A stretch of DNA of 64,000 nt, taken from contig DFGE01000027.1 of assembly GCA_002371675.1 (NCBI GenBank), positions 15,557 to 79,556 on the forward strand. The letters run 5' to 3'. The position numbers and the translations under genes are program-made. The DNA is from Clostridiales bacterium UBA3758 (lineage in GTDB: Bacteria; Bacillota; Clostridia; Oscillospirales; Oscillospiraceae). The notes beneath the pieces were generated by a model. The model did not search any database. It was not told the DNA's origin and saw only the letters and a program-made list of their open reading frames with translations. This document shows, one piece after another, positions 17,335 through 24,603 of this stretch (within the stretch, counting starts at the first letter, position 1; the number at the start of each line of letters is the position of its first letter).

Positions 17335-18429
17335 TCACAGCTCCTCGCGGTGATCCACCGCGAGGACGGCATCCTTGTATTCCGGCTCGCCCGTGACCTC
17401 GCGCAGCACGTGGAGCTCCGGCGGGATGGCGACCTCGCCGTCCTTTTCGTCCAGCTCGATCTTCAGCACAGCACGGTCGTCCCAGAAGGGATAGACGTCG
17501 AGCTGGAAGAGCTGCTTTTGATAGCTGAGGCTGTAGCGGATCTTGCGCAGCGGGGGCTCGGCGCCGGCCTCCTCGAGCAGATGGGAGTAGACCTTCTGGG
17601 TCAGCCGCTCCTCTACCTCGATGCGCGAGCCGTTCACGCGGCGCTTGCGGGTCTTGTAGTAGATCGCGTGGTCGTCCTCCACCCATTTGCGCAGCCGCAG
17701 CTGCTCGCCGTCCACGGTGGGCAGGTAGGCCTGCTCGATCTCCACGCGGCGCGCGCCGTAGGTCCTGACAAGCGCCTCGAGATCCGGCATGGCGATGAGG
17801 AACTTGCGCTCGTAGTCCGCCGGCGGATCCACGCCGAGGAAGCCGGCGATCCGCACGATGAGGTTGCGCAGCTTCTCGCGCAGCTCCACGGAGTTGTCGA
17901 TGATATAGAGGTGGGGGTGGCCGCCCCAGCATTCGATCAGCCTGTCGTCCATGACGACGGCCTGGCTCACAGATTCGTAGCGCGCGGCGTTGTTGGCGTA
18001 GGTGTAGAATTCCTCCGCGCCCTTGGCGGCTGTCACGAGGTGGAAGACGGCGGCGTAGCGCAGCTTCAGCTCCTCCTCCGTCATGCCGATGTCCGCGAGC
18101 ACGGCGGAAAATTCCGCGTCGTCCATATAGGCCTTGTTGTCGATCGCGCCGCGGTCGCAGACCAGAAGGATCTTCTCGGCGCGCATCGTGCGGGCGGCCT
18201 GCTCAAAGAGCCGCTCTTTCTCGAGCTGCAGGCGCATCTGCACCTTTTGATATTCCAGGTTCGTGCCGCAGGTCCAGGGGGCGACGCCGCCGCTGATGAA
18301 CTCCGTGGCTGTCTCGGGGATGAAGAGCACGGTATAGCCGAGCTTGGTGAACGCGTTTTGAATCCAGCTCATGGCTGTGGTCTTGCCCGCGCTGGGGCCG
18401 CCGGTGATGACGATTTTGGTGAGCTCCAT
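17335..18429 (-). CDS. AAA/P-loop nucleotide kinase-like protein with C-terminal CYTH domain
   Basis: A two-domain protein of 364 residues. The N-terminal P-loop domain (~1-185) has Walker A GGPSAGKTT at residues ~9-17 and LLVCDRGAIDNKAYMDD, as in the AAA_28/NadR-like kinase group. The C-terminal part (~200-345) looks like a CYTH (triphosphate tunnel) domain: EIEQAYLPT with LRLRKW, KTRKRR, VEERL and a late acidic ELDEKDGEV strand. The EIEQAY start is a degenerate form of the usual ExExK. The same pairing is known in the eukaryotic Ttd14 family. Substrate unknown. AAGGAG precedes the ATG at 18429. Confidence 0.8.
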   Translation of the reverse strand: MELTKIVITGGPSAGKTTAMSWIQNAFTKLGYTVLFIPETATEFISGGVAPWTCGTNLEYQKVQMRLQLEKERLFEQAARTMRAEKILLVCDRGAIDNKAYMDDAEFSAVLADIGMTEEELKLRYAAVFHLVTAAKGAEEFYTYANNAARYESVSQAVVMDDRLIECWGGHPHLYIIDNSVELREKLRNLIVRIAGFLGVDPPADYERKFLIAMPDLEALVRTYGARRVEIEQAYLPTVDGEQLRLRKWVEDDHAIYYKTRKRRVNGSRIEVEERLTQKVYSHLLEEAGAEPPLRKIRYSLSYQKQLFQLDVYPFWDDRAVLKIELDEKDGEVAIPPELHVLREVTGEPEYKDAVLAVDHREEL

Positions 18430-18544
18430 AGCCTTCTCCTTGCTCCGCGGCGATCCGCGGTTTTTTGCTCGATCTATATGTATTACACCACAAAATGTCC
18501 CACTTTTCAAGCGTCGGGGAGGAAAAAGCGCAGCCCCTTTTCCG

Positions 18545-18573
18545 TTGACGCAGGGACGCGGCTGTGCTATTCT
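18545..18573 (+). promoter_or_regulatory. Promoter of the S9 peptidase gene
   Basis: TTGACG (18545-18550), a 17-base spacer, then TATTCT (18568-18573). The gap 18430-18608 also holds the divergent start of the AAA-CYTH gene. Confidence 0.7.
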
Positions 18574-18608
18574 TGGAGCAAGAAAAACAGAAAAAACGGA
18601 GGAGAACC

Positions 18609-20597
18609 ATGAACGCTGTAGAACTCAAGGATATCCTGTCTTACCGCTTTCTCTCCGCGCTGCGCTACGCGCCGGACGGGAGCAGGGCGGCTTTTGTCGT
18701 CTCCGAGGCCAACGAGGAGGAGAACAGCTATGAGGCGCGGCTCTGGCTCTATGAAAAGGGCGCGCTCAAGCAGCTGACCGATCTCGGCAAGGAGAGGAGC
18801 TTCGTCTGGCTCGACTCTCAGCGCATCCTCTTCCCGGCCGCGCGTTCCGCGAAGGAGAAAAAGCGCGCCGAGGCCGGAGACGCCTTCTCCTCCTGGTACG
18901 TGCTGGATCTGCGCGGCGGCGAGGCGCTGCCCTTCTTCACCCTGCCCTTTGCGGCCGGGCAGCTCAAGGTGCTCGACGAGAATACCTTCGCGGTGTCCGG
19001 CTCGGTCGACAAGCGGCGCCCGGATCTCTGGCAGGCCGACGAGAAGGAACGCGAGGCCGCCAAAAAGGAACGGGAAGAGGACAAGGACTACGAGGTTTTT
19101 GACGAGCTGCCCTACTGGTTCAACGGCCAGGGCGTGATCAACGGCTCACGCGACAGGCTCTTTGTCGTGACGAAGGAGCCCTTCTCCGTCAAGCCCCTCA
19201 CGGAGCTGCCGGAGGATCTGCAGGGCAGCTGCCTGCTGGGCGGCGAGCTGTTTTACGCCGTGCAGCGCCGCGCCGTCAAGCAGCCGCTCAAGGGCTTTAC
19301 GCTCCGCGCCTATGACTGGCGCAGCGGCGAGACGCGCACTGTGCTCGAAAACGAGGAGATCTCCTTCCACGGCCTGGAGGCCGTGAACGGGGAGCTCTGG
19401 CTCTTCGGGACCGAGGGCAATCGCTTCGGCCTCAACGAAAACGCCTGGGTCTACCGCGTCGATCCGCACAGCGGCGCACTCAGCGTGCTGCGCGAGGAGG
19501 AGTACAGCATGTACGGCTCCGTCGGGAGCGACTGCCGCCTCGGCGGCGGACGCCAGGCGGCGGAAAACGGCGGCAGCCTCCTGCATCTGACCACCCGGGA
19601 GGGGGACTGCGTGCTGCACCGCCTCTCCGCCGACGGCAGCGACGCGCCGGTCTTCACCAGGCCCGGCAGCATTGACTGCTTTGACGCCTCCGGGGACGAG
19701 GCCCTGCTCGTCGCGCTCTACGATATGCGCCTGCAGGAGCTCTACCGCCTCGATCTGGCCAGCGGTGAGCTCACGCGCCTGAGCGATTTCAACAGCAAGG
19801 CGCTGGAGGACAAATACGTTGCCCAGCCGCGGCCGCTCAGCGTCCGCAGCGGCGGCACGGAGATCGGCGGCTGGGTGCTGCTGCCGAAGGACTACGACCC
19901 CGCGAAGCGCTACCCCGCCGTGTTCGACATTCACGGCGGCCCCAAGACGGTCTACGGCCCCGTCTTCGTGCACGAGATGCAGCTCTGGGCGGGCATGGGC
20001 TATTTCGTCTTCTTCTGCAACCCCACCGGCAGCGACGGGCGCGACAACGCCTTCATGGACATCCGCGGCAAATACGGCACCGTCGACTATGAAAACCTTA
20101 TGGACTTTGCCGATGCGGTGCTCGAGGCCTATCCGCAGATCGACCCTGCCCGCGTCTGCGAGACCGGCGGCAGCTACGGCGGCTTCATGACCAACTGGAT
20201 CATCGGCCACACGGATCGCTTCTGCTGCGCGGCGAGCCAGCGCTCGATCTCCAACTGGCTGAGCTTCTCCGGCATCTCGGACATCGGCTTCTACTTCGCG
20301 CCAGACCAGAATGCGGCGAATATCTACGACAGTCCCGCGAAGCTCTGGGAGCGTTCGCCGCTGGCCTATGCCGCAAACGTCAGGACCCCGACGCTCTTTA
20401 TCCACTCCGACGAGGACTACCGCTGCCCGCAGGATCAGGGCCTGCAGATGCTCGCTGCGCTGATGGAGCGCGGCGTGGAGGCGCGCATGTGCCTCTTCCA
20501 CGGGGAGAACCATGAGCTCAGCCGCTCCGGCAAGCCCAAACACCGCATCCGCCGCCTGACGGAGATCACGAACTGGTTCGAAAAGCACGCGAGATAA
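18609..20597 (+). CDS. S9-family prolyl oligopeptidase / acylaminoacyl peptidase
   Basis: Serine peptidase of 662 residues with an N-terminal beta-propeller-like region (~1-400) and a C-terminal alpha/beta-hydrolase domain. The nucleophile is Ser522 in GGSYGGF. The catalytic Asp lies in HSDEDYRCP and the His in HGENHELSRSG. No signal peptide is seen, so it is probably cytosolic and trims small peptides. GGAGGAG sits just before the ATG at 18609; the upstream frame lacks support. The next gene starts 75 bases later on the same strand. Confidence 0.93.
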   Translation: MNAVELKDILSYRFLSALRYAPDGSRAAFVVSEANEEENSYEARLWLYEKGALKQLTDLGKERSFVWLDSQRILFPAARSAKEKKRAEAGDAFSSWYVLDLRGGEALPFFTLPFAAGQLKVLDENTFAVSGSVDKRRPDLWQADEKEREAAKKEREEDKDYEVFDELPYWFNGQGVINGSRDRLFVVTKEPFSVKPLTELPEDLQGSCLLGGELFYAVQRRAVKQPLKGFTLRAYDWRSGETRTVLENEEISFHGLEAVNGELWLFGTEGNRFGLNENAWVYRVDPHSGALSVLREEEYSMYGSVGSDCRLGGGRQAAENGGSLLHLTTREGDCVLHRLSADGSDAPVFTRPGSIDCFDASGDEALLVALYDMRLQELYRLDLASGELTRLSDFNSKALEDKYVAQPRPLSVRSGGTEIGGWVLLPKDYDPAKRYPAVFDIHGGPKTVYGPVFVHEMQLWAGMGYFVFFCNPTGSDGRDNAFMDIRGKYGTVDYENLMDFADAVLEAYPQIDPARVCETGGSYGGFMTNWIIGHTDRFCCAASQRSISNWLSFSGISDIGFYFAPDQNAANIYDSPAKLWERSPLAYAANVRTPTLFIHSDEDYRCPQDQGLQMLAALMERGVEARMCLFHGENHELSRSGKPKHRIRRLTEITNWFEKHAR

Positions 20598-20672
20598 GCT
20601 CGCCGCGTCCGGCGCACAGGCGCCGTCATCTCAGAAAGCGTTCCGCCCTGCGGAGCGCTCAGGAGGCCTTTT

Positions 20673-22271
20673 ATGCATCAATCCGCAAAGCTTCGCAGAG
20701 GAAGCCTGCTCTTCCTGTTGGCCTGGTTCGCCTTTTGCCTCTGGCTTGCCGCCCAGATCCCCTACACGCATGACGACTGGGACTGGGGGCTCTCCAACGG
20801 CATTGAACAGCTGCTCACCGCGAGCATCAACAGCCGCTATGTCGGGAATCTGATCATCGTAGCGCTGACGAGGAGCGTCCTGCTCAAGGATCTCGTCATG
20901 GCGCTGACCTTCACGCTGCTCCCCGTCGCTGCGCTGCGCTTTCTGCAGAGCGTGCTGCCGCTGGCGGAAAACGGCGCGCAGCCGGACGAGGGCTTTTCCC
21001 TCGCCGCGCTGGCCGCGGGCAGCCTCTTCCTGCTCCTGATGCCCACGCCCGTCTGGCAGCAGACCTGCGGCTGGGTCTCGGGCTTTGCCAACTATATCGT
21101 CCTCGCGCTGGGACTGCTGGTGTTCCTGCGCGCGGCAGCGGTCGGTTTCCTGCGGAAGGAGACGCCGCGGGAGCTGCTGTTTTCGCCCGTGCTGCTGTTC
21201 CTCTTCGGCGCAGCCGTCCAGCTGCTGCTGGAGAATGCCGCGCTCTATATGCTGCTCATTGCCCTCTGCCTCTATGTCTACCGCATCCTGCGCTGGCGCA
21301 GATGGCATGACGCGTATCTCGCGCTGCTGCTCGGCGTCATCGCCGGCACCGTGGTGATGTTCAGCAGCCCCATCTACGGCACGCTCATCGAGACTGGCGA
21401 GGCCGTTGACGCCACACGCGACCTGCTCGATTACGAGCCCGGCCACCCGCTGCGTTTCCTGCTGGGCGGCCTGCGGCGCGTCGCGCTCTGCTTCGTGCCG
21501 GGGATCTTCGAGGAGTGCCGCGTGCTGGCCTGGCTGGTGCTTCTCCTGCTGAGCGCCCTGCTGCTCACGGACAAGGCTCTGCGCGCCAGATGGCTCTTTT
21601 TTGCAGGGAACCTGCTCTTCGCAGCGTATTATCTCGCCCTGCCGCGGCTGCGCGCGCTGCCCTTCGCGGAGACCACGCTCGGCCTCGGTCTGCTTGGTCT
21701 GCTCGGCTGCGCGTTCTTTGCCTGGGTGCTGCTGGAGACGGCGCTGCTGCTGCGCGCACACAGGACGCTCGCGCTGCTGCTGGCTGGCCTCTGGCTCTCA
21801 GCCGCCGTGCTCGTCGCGCCGCTGGCCTTCACCAATGTCCACGGCTACCGCATCACCGATTTCTTCCACGCGCAGAGCGGCCGCATCTACAGCACGCCCT
21901 ATCTCCTGCTGCTGCTCTTCTGCCTGCCGCTTGGCTGGCTGCTGCGCGAGCGGCTCGCCGGACGGGGGAGAAAGCTCCTTGCCGGGCTGCTCTGCGCCGC
22001 GCTGGCCGCCGCCGTGCTGCGCTGGGGTATCGTCTACGCCGCCGTCGGCCAATGCAGCAGGGAGCGCCTCGCGCTCATCCGCGAGGCCCGCGAGGGCAGG
22101 ACGCAGAGCATCGTGCTGCCCGCCTACCCCTATCCCGAGGTGCTCTGGATGCCCGATCCCGAGGGAGTCTGGCCAAACCGCGAGGTCTTCTTCCGCGCCT
22201 TCTATGAGATCCCGGAGGATGTGGCACTCAGCTTCAGCTCCAAGATGGATGCGCCCGGCGAGACCCCGTAG
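20673..22271 (+). CDS. Polytopic membrane protein of unknown function
   Basis: A 532-residue integral membrane protein with roughly 10-12 hydrophobic helices, strongly Leu-rich. It begins with a helix (LLFLLAWFAFCLWLAAQIP) followed by YTHDDWDWG. An acidic DD motif just after the first helix is what GT-C-type glycosyltransferases and DUF6056-like proteins show, so a lipid-linked sugar transferase is possible but unproven. The last ~75 residues (QCSRERLALIREAREG onward) are soluble. AGGAGG lies 9 bases before the ATG. It may be cotranscribed with the S9 peptidase gene. A MITE-like element starts 5 bases after its stop. Confidence 0.7.
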   Translation: MHQSAKLRRGSLLFLLAWFAFCLWLAAQIPYTHDDWDWGLSNGIEQLLTASINSRYVGNLIIVALTRSVLLKDLVMALTFTLLPVAALRFLQSVLPLAENGAQPDEGFSLAALAAGSLFLLLMPTPVWQQTCGWVSGFANYIVLALGLLVFLRAAAVGFLRKETPRELLFSPVLLFLFGAAVQLLLENAALYMLLIALCLYVYRILRWRRWHDAYLALLLGVIAGTVVMFSSPIYGTLIETGEAVDATRDLLDYEPGHPLRFLLGGLRRVALCFVPGIFEECRVLAWLVLLLLSALLLTDKALRARWLFFAGNLLFAAYYLALPRLRALPFAETTLGLGLLGLLGCAFFAWVLLETALLLRAHRTLALLLAGLWLSAAVLVAPLAFTNVHGYRITDFFHAQSGRIYSTPYLLLLLFCLPLGWLLRERLAGRGRKLLAGLLCAALAAAVLRWGIVYAAVGQCSRERLALIREAREGRTQSIVLPAYPYPEVLWMPDPEGVWPNREVFFRAFYEIPEDVALSFSSKMDAPGETP

Positions 22272-22276
22272 CGCGC

Positions 22277-22514
22277 AAAAGGGACTGTTGCAAAATGCGA
22301 AAACCCTGGTTGCCTCGTAGGGGACGGCCTTGTGCCCTCCCGGCAGCATCAAGCTATATGAATAGCAAAAATGTTCGGCGAATTCGTACAAGCTGCGAAT
22401 CCGCCGAACATTTTTTGCATGTATACTGTTGCGCCAACGGGCGGGGCAGAGCCGCCGCCTACGAACGCAGATGCACATTTACGCGCTCATCCTTATTTTG
22501 CAACAGACCCTTTT
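22277..22514. mobile_element. MITE-like element with terminal inverted repeats
   Basis: A ~238-base non-coding element. Its ends are inverted copies of AAAAGGGNCTGTTGCAAAAT (left 22277-22296, right 22495-22514) with one mismatch. The GGGNCTGTTGCAAA core resembles the terminal repeats of the IS6 family. No transposase frame and no clear target-site duplication are visible. Inside is a near-perfect 20-bp hairpin (22367-22386 against 22396-22415) ending in a T-run. The right 86 bases (22425-22510) recur, inverted, at 63650-63736. Together with the multi-hairpin segment this fills the 22272-22818 gap. Confidence 0.65.
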
Positions 22515-22621
22515 CTATAAGCTTTCCACGAAAGATGCTGCGCATTCGACCTTCGTCCCGCATGGGGCGGCCATGGGGGGATGGGATTCCCCTCCCATGA
22601 ATTTAAGCGAAGCGGATCTTT

Positions 22622-22639
22622 CACGCTGTAAGGGATTCG
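22622..22639 (-). repeat. 18-bp copy of the tRNA-Arg 3' end (att-like)
   Basis: CACGCTGTAAGGGATTCG is identical to 23395-23412, which is the 3' end of the tRNA-Arg gene (acceptor and T arm), in the same orientation. A shorter, inverted piece of the same region (TTCGAATCCCTTAC) is at 22743-22756. A direct repeat of a tRNA 3' end is the usual footprint of site-specific integration, but no integrase is present. Confidence 0.6.
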
Positions 22640-22756
22640 CTTGCATCCGATTTCCCCTTGCGGGGGACGGGAAAATCGGATAAAGGAATCGACCAGTGTC
22701 CGCACTGGTTGATGAAAGCCCCACCGGGGCTTTCGGTCATGATTCGAATCCCTTAC
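22628..22756. other. Four-helix structured segment, candidate RNA
   Basis: A 12-bp closing stem (GTAAGGGATTCG 22628-22639 with CGAATCCCTTAC 22745-22756) encloses three hairpins. P2 is 22645-22653 with 22673-22681, containing an inner CCCC-TTGC-GGGG. P3 is ACCAGTG-TCCG-CACTGGT at 22692-22709. P4 is GAAAGCCCC-ACC-GGGGCTTTC at 22714-22734. The arrangement looks like a multibranched RNA. No Rfam family is recognised, and no promoter is evident. Confidence 0.45.
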
Positions 22757-22770
22757 TTTCGCTGAAATAT

Positions 22771-22812
22771 GCCAAGAAGCGGGATACCCGAATGGGTATC
22801 CCGCTTCTTGGC
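22771..22812. repeat. 19-bp perfect hairpin beside the four-helix gene
   Basis: Arms 22771-22789 and 22794-22812 (core GCGGGATACCC / GGGTATCCCGC) are perfectly complementary around a GAAT tetraloop. No T-run follows on either strand, so it may be a processing stem rather than a classic terminator. It lies just beyond the stop of the gene at 22819. Confidence 0.7.
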
Positions 22813-22818
22813 TAACCT

Positions 22819-23193
22819 TTACACTAAAGATGCTTCTTGCTCATTATTCTTTTTCACTGTGGTGACAGACGCAATTAGCATACGCCGGATCGCACCGCAA
22901 TCAGTTCTGAGAGGCTGATAGGCTTCATCTGTAAGGAATCCAGTTTCATGCAGCAGCTCAAGCCAGTATTCGCTCTCATAGCACTCCTTCAAAGCAATTT
23001 CCAGCTTGGAGATGAAATCCTTTGTCCCCTGTGCATACTGCGCCTCGTGAATATTGGCGCCGATACTCGTTCCGCAGCGGAGAAGTTGGTTTGCCAATAC
23101 AGCCTCATGCTGCTCGGCTTTGATCCTGCGACATGCGAGAACGATCTGCTTGGCAAAATCTTTGGACTTTTCACGCAATATGCTGTCGGACAT
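22819..23193 (-). CDS. Four-helix bundle protein (23S rRNA intervening-sequence / Avd-like)
   Basis: A 124-residue protein of the S23/IVP family. Conserved features are SKDFAKQIVLACRRI, LRCGTSIGANIHEAQYAQ, FISKLEIALKECYESEYWLELL and the C-terminal LIASVTTVKKN. Family members are usually encoded in intervening sequences within 23S rRNA, and relatives (Avd) are accessory proteins of diversity-generating retroelements; the molecular role is unclear. Here it is free-standing. ATG 23193 is preferred over the GTG six bases earlier because GAGG lies 8 bases before it. It is bracketed by strong hairpins and is less GC-rich than neighbouring genes, suggesting an imported cassette. Confidence 0.85.
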   Translation of the reverse strand: MSDSILREKSKDFAKQIVLACRRIKAEQHEAVLANQLLRCGTSIGANIHEAQYAQGTKDFISKLEIALKECYESEYWLELLHETGFLTDEAYQPLRTDCGAIRRMLIASVTTVKKNNEQEASLV

Positions 23194-23262
23194 AGTCACA
23201 CCTCGAAAGATAAGTGAAATGCCGCTTCGTGGCGTGATGAGTGATATTGCTTCGCAGTGATA

Positions 23263-23355
23263 TTCTATTCGCCTCCCAAACTGGCGCAGCCAATATCACT
23301 GGCGTAACCAATATCACTTGCGCAGCAAATATAACTCGCCGCAAGGCGAATAGAA
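23263..23355. repeat. Three tandem 18-bp repeats inside an inverted repeat
   Basis: Units GGCGCAGCCAATATCACT (23283-23300), GGCGTAACCAATATCACT (23301-23318) and TGCGCAGCAAATATAACT (23319-23336) are tandem. They are enclosed by TTCTATTCGCC (23263-23273) and GGCGAATAGAA (23345-23355). More GTGATATT copies in opposite orientation precede them (from ~23242). On the minus strand this forms a long leader stem before the four-helix gene, similar in style to rRNA intervening sequences. Confidence 0.6.
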
Positions 23356-23358
23356 CTG

Positions 23359-23390
23359 AAAAAACGACATGTCGAAACATGTCGTTTTTT
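23359..23390 (-). terminator. Terminator of tRNA-Arg
   Basis: AAAAAACGACATG (23359-23371) pairs with CATGTCGTTTTTT (23378-23390) around TCGAAA. It lies immediately downstream of the tRNA on the minus strand and ends in a T-run. Confidence 0.85.
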
Positions 23391-23391
23391 C

Positions 23392-23468
23392 TGGCACGCT
23401 GTAAGGGATTCGAACCCCTGACCTTCTGGTCCGTAGCCAGACGCTCTATCCAGCTGAGCTAACAGCGC
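23392..23468 (-). tRNA. tRNA-Arg (anticodon ACG)
   Basis: A 77-base cloverleaf. The acceptor stem GCGCTGT pairs with ACAGCGT, the D arm is GCTC...GAGC, and the anticodon arm TCTGG-CTACGGA-CCAGA gives anticodon ACG. The T arm is AGGGG-TTCGAAT-CCCTT, and 3' GCCA is encoded. A TATAAT -10 lies 25 bases upstream (23493-23498 on the plus strand as ATTATA). Its 3' end is duplicated at 22622-22639. Confidence 0.96.
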
Positions 23469-23543
23469 ATCTTGTCTCTCAATGAGAGCCTGATTATATT
23501 AGCACAACCGGAAAGAAAATGCAAGAGGGAAAAAAACTTTTTT

Positions 23544-23702
23544 TTACAGCCCCAAAACGCCCGAGACGGCGTCGACCACCCGGCCGAGCTGCTTCATGGC
23601 TCTGCGCTTTCTGCGCATGCGGCGCGGCAGCACGGCCATACCGAGCGCGCAGGCTGCCGCGGCGGCAAAACCGGCGGCGAGCGCGGCGTTGTTCTTCTCC
23701 AT
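23544..23702 (-). CDS. Small hypothetical protein with one hydrophobic segment
   Basis: A 52-residue protein: MEKNNAALAAGFAAAAACAL, then a basic cluster (PRRMRRKRRAMKQL) and VVDAVSGVLGL. The Ala-rich hydrophobic stretch followed by positive charges suggests a single membrane-inserted helix, as in small YtxH-like proteins. GGAGG is 8 bases before the ATG, which strongly supports translation. It is flanked by the tRNA-Arg gene and the divergent ymdB. Function unknown. Confidence 0.7.
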   Translation of the reverse strand: MEKNNAALAAGFAAAAACALGMAVLPRRMRRKRRAMKQLGRVVDAVSGVLGL

Positions 23703-23751
23703 CGCGCGATCCTCCTTTTATAAAATCTGAGCTTAGTATGCCCGGAAAGGA

Positions 23752-23781
23752 TTGATAGCCGCAGGGAAATTGTGGTACAAT
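23752..23781 (+). promoter_or_regulatory. Promoter of the ymdB-yhaO-yhaN operon
   Basis: TTGATA (23752-23757), an 18-base spacer, then TACAAT (23776-23781), 48 bases before the ymdB start. Confidence 0.65.
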
Positions 23782-23829
23782 ATCTTATACAGAAAATTGA
23801 ACTGACTTCCTGAGAAGGGAGGACACCAT

Positions 23830-24603
23830 ATGAGCGTCAAAATCCTGGCGGTGGGAGATATCTGCGGAGAACCGGGGCTGGATATCCTCACGCGCCGCCT
23901 GAAGGACTATCGAAAAGAACAGCAGATCAATTTTGTCGTGGCCAACGGAGAGAACGCCAACGTAGTCGGCATCACGCCGCGGCAAGCGGATCAGATCTTC
24001 CGCGCAGGCGTGGACGTCATCACCCTTGGAAACCACACCTGGACGCGCACGGAGCTGCGGCCCTATCTCGCCGAGCGCACGCGCATCCTCCGCCCGGCGA
24101 ATTTCGGCCCCCAGTGCCCCGGCCGCGGCATCGCCGCCTACCAAACGGACTTCGGCGGCGTATGCGTGCTGAATCTCCAGGGGCGCTTCACCCTTGACAC
24201 CAACACCGACAATCCCTTCGCCATTGCCGACGGCTATATGGCCGAGATCCGGGAGAAGATCATCCTCGTGGATTTCCACGCCGAGGGCACCAGCGAAAAG
24301 CGCGCAATGGGCTTTCTGCTCGACGGGAGGGCCAGCGCGGTCTGGGGCACGCATACCCATGTCCAGACCTCGGACGCCGAGGTGCTCCCCAACGGCACAG
24401 GCTACATCACCGACCTCGGCATGACCGGGGCGGCCAACTCTGTCCTGGGCATCGACCCGGAGCAGAGCATCGGCAAATTCCTGGGCGATCCGCCCCGGCG
24501 CTACGACGCGGCCGGCGGCCCGGCGAAGCTGGAGGGCTGCCTGTTCACCATCGACCCGGAGACCGGCAAATGCCTGGCGGCAGAGGCGGTGAGGCTCAGA
24601 TGA
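23830..24603 (+). CDS. ymdB: YmdB-family metallophosphoesterase
   Basis: Calcineurin-like phosphodiesterase of 257 residues; characterised homologs hydrolyse 2',3'-cyclic nucleotides and affect RNA turnover and biofilm switching. Metal-ligand motifs are GDICGEPG (residues ~8-15), NGEN (~37-40), GNHTW (~65-69), VDFHAEGTSEK and the final GTHTHVQT. GGGAGG precedes the ATG. In many Firmicutes ymdB neighbours rny; here it overlaps (ATGA) a nuclease-like gene instead, so its link may be with DNA or RNA end processing. Confidence 0.9.
   Translation: MSVKILAVGDICGEPGLDILTRRLKDYRKEQQINFVVANGENANVVGITPRQADQIFRAGVDVITLGNHTWTRTELRPYLAERTRILRPANFGPQCPGRGIAAYQTDFGGVCVLNLQGRFTLDTNTDNPFAIADGYMAEIREKIILVDFHAEGTSEKRAMGFLLDGRASAVWGTHTHVQTSDAEVLPNGTGYITDLGMTGAANSVLGIDPEQSIGKFLGDPPRRYDAAGGPAKLEGCLFTIDPETGKCLAAEAVRLR

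Noticed and set aside
22277..22514. Intact insertion sequence
   Set aside because: Too short for a transposase and no frame resembles one; only termini and hairpins are present.
23283..23336. Possible CRISPR array
   Set aside because: Three contiguous 18-bp units with no spacers, no cas genes and enclosed by inverted arms; this is a tandem repeat in a structured leader.
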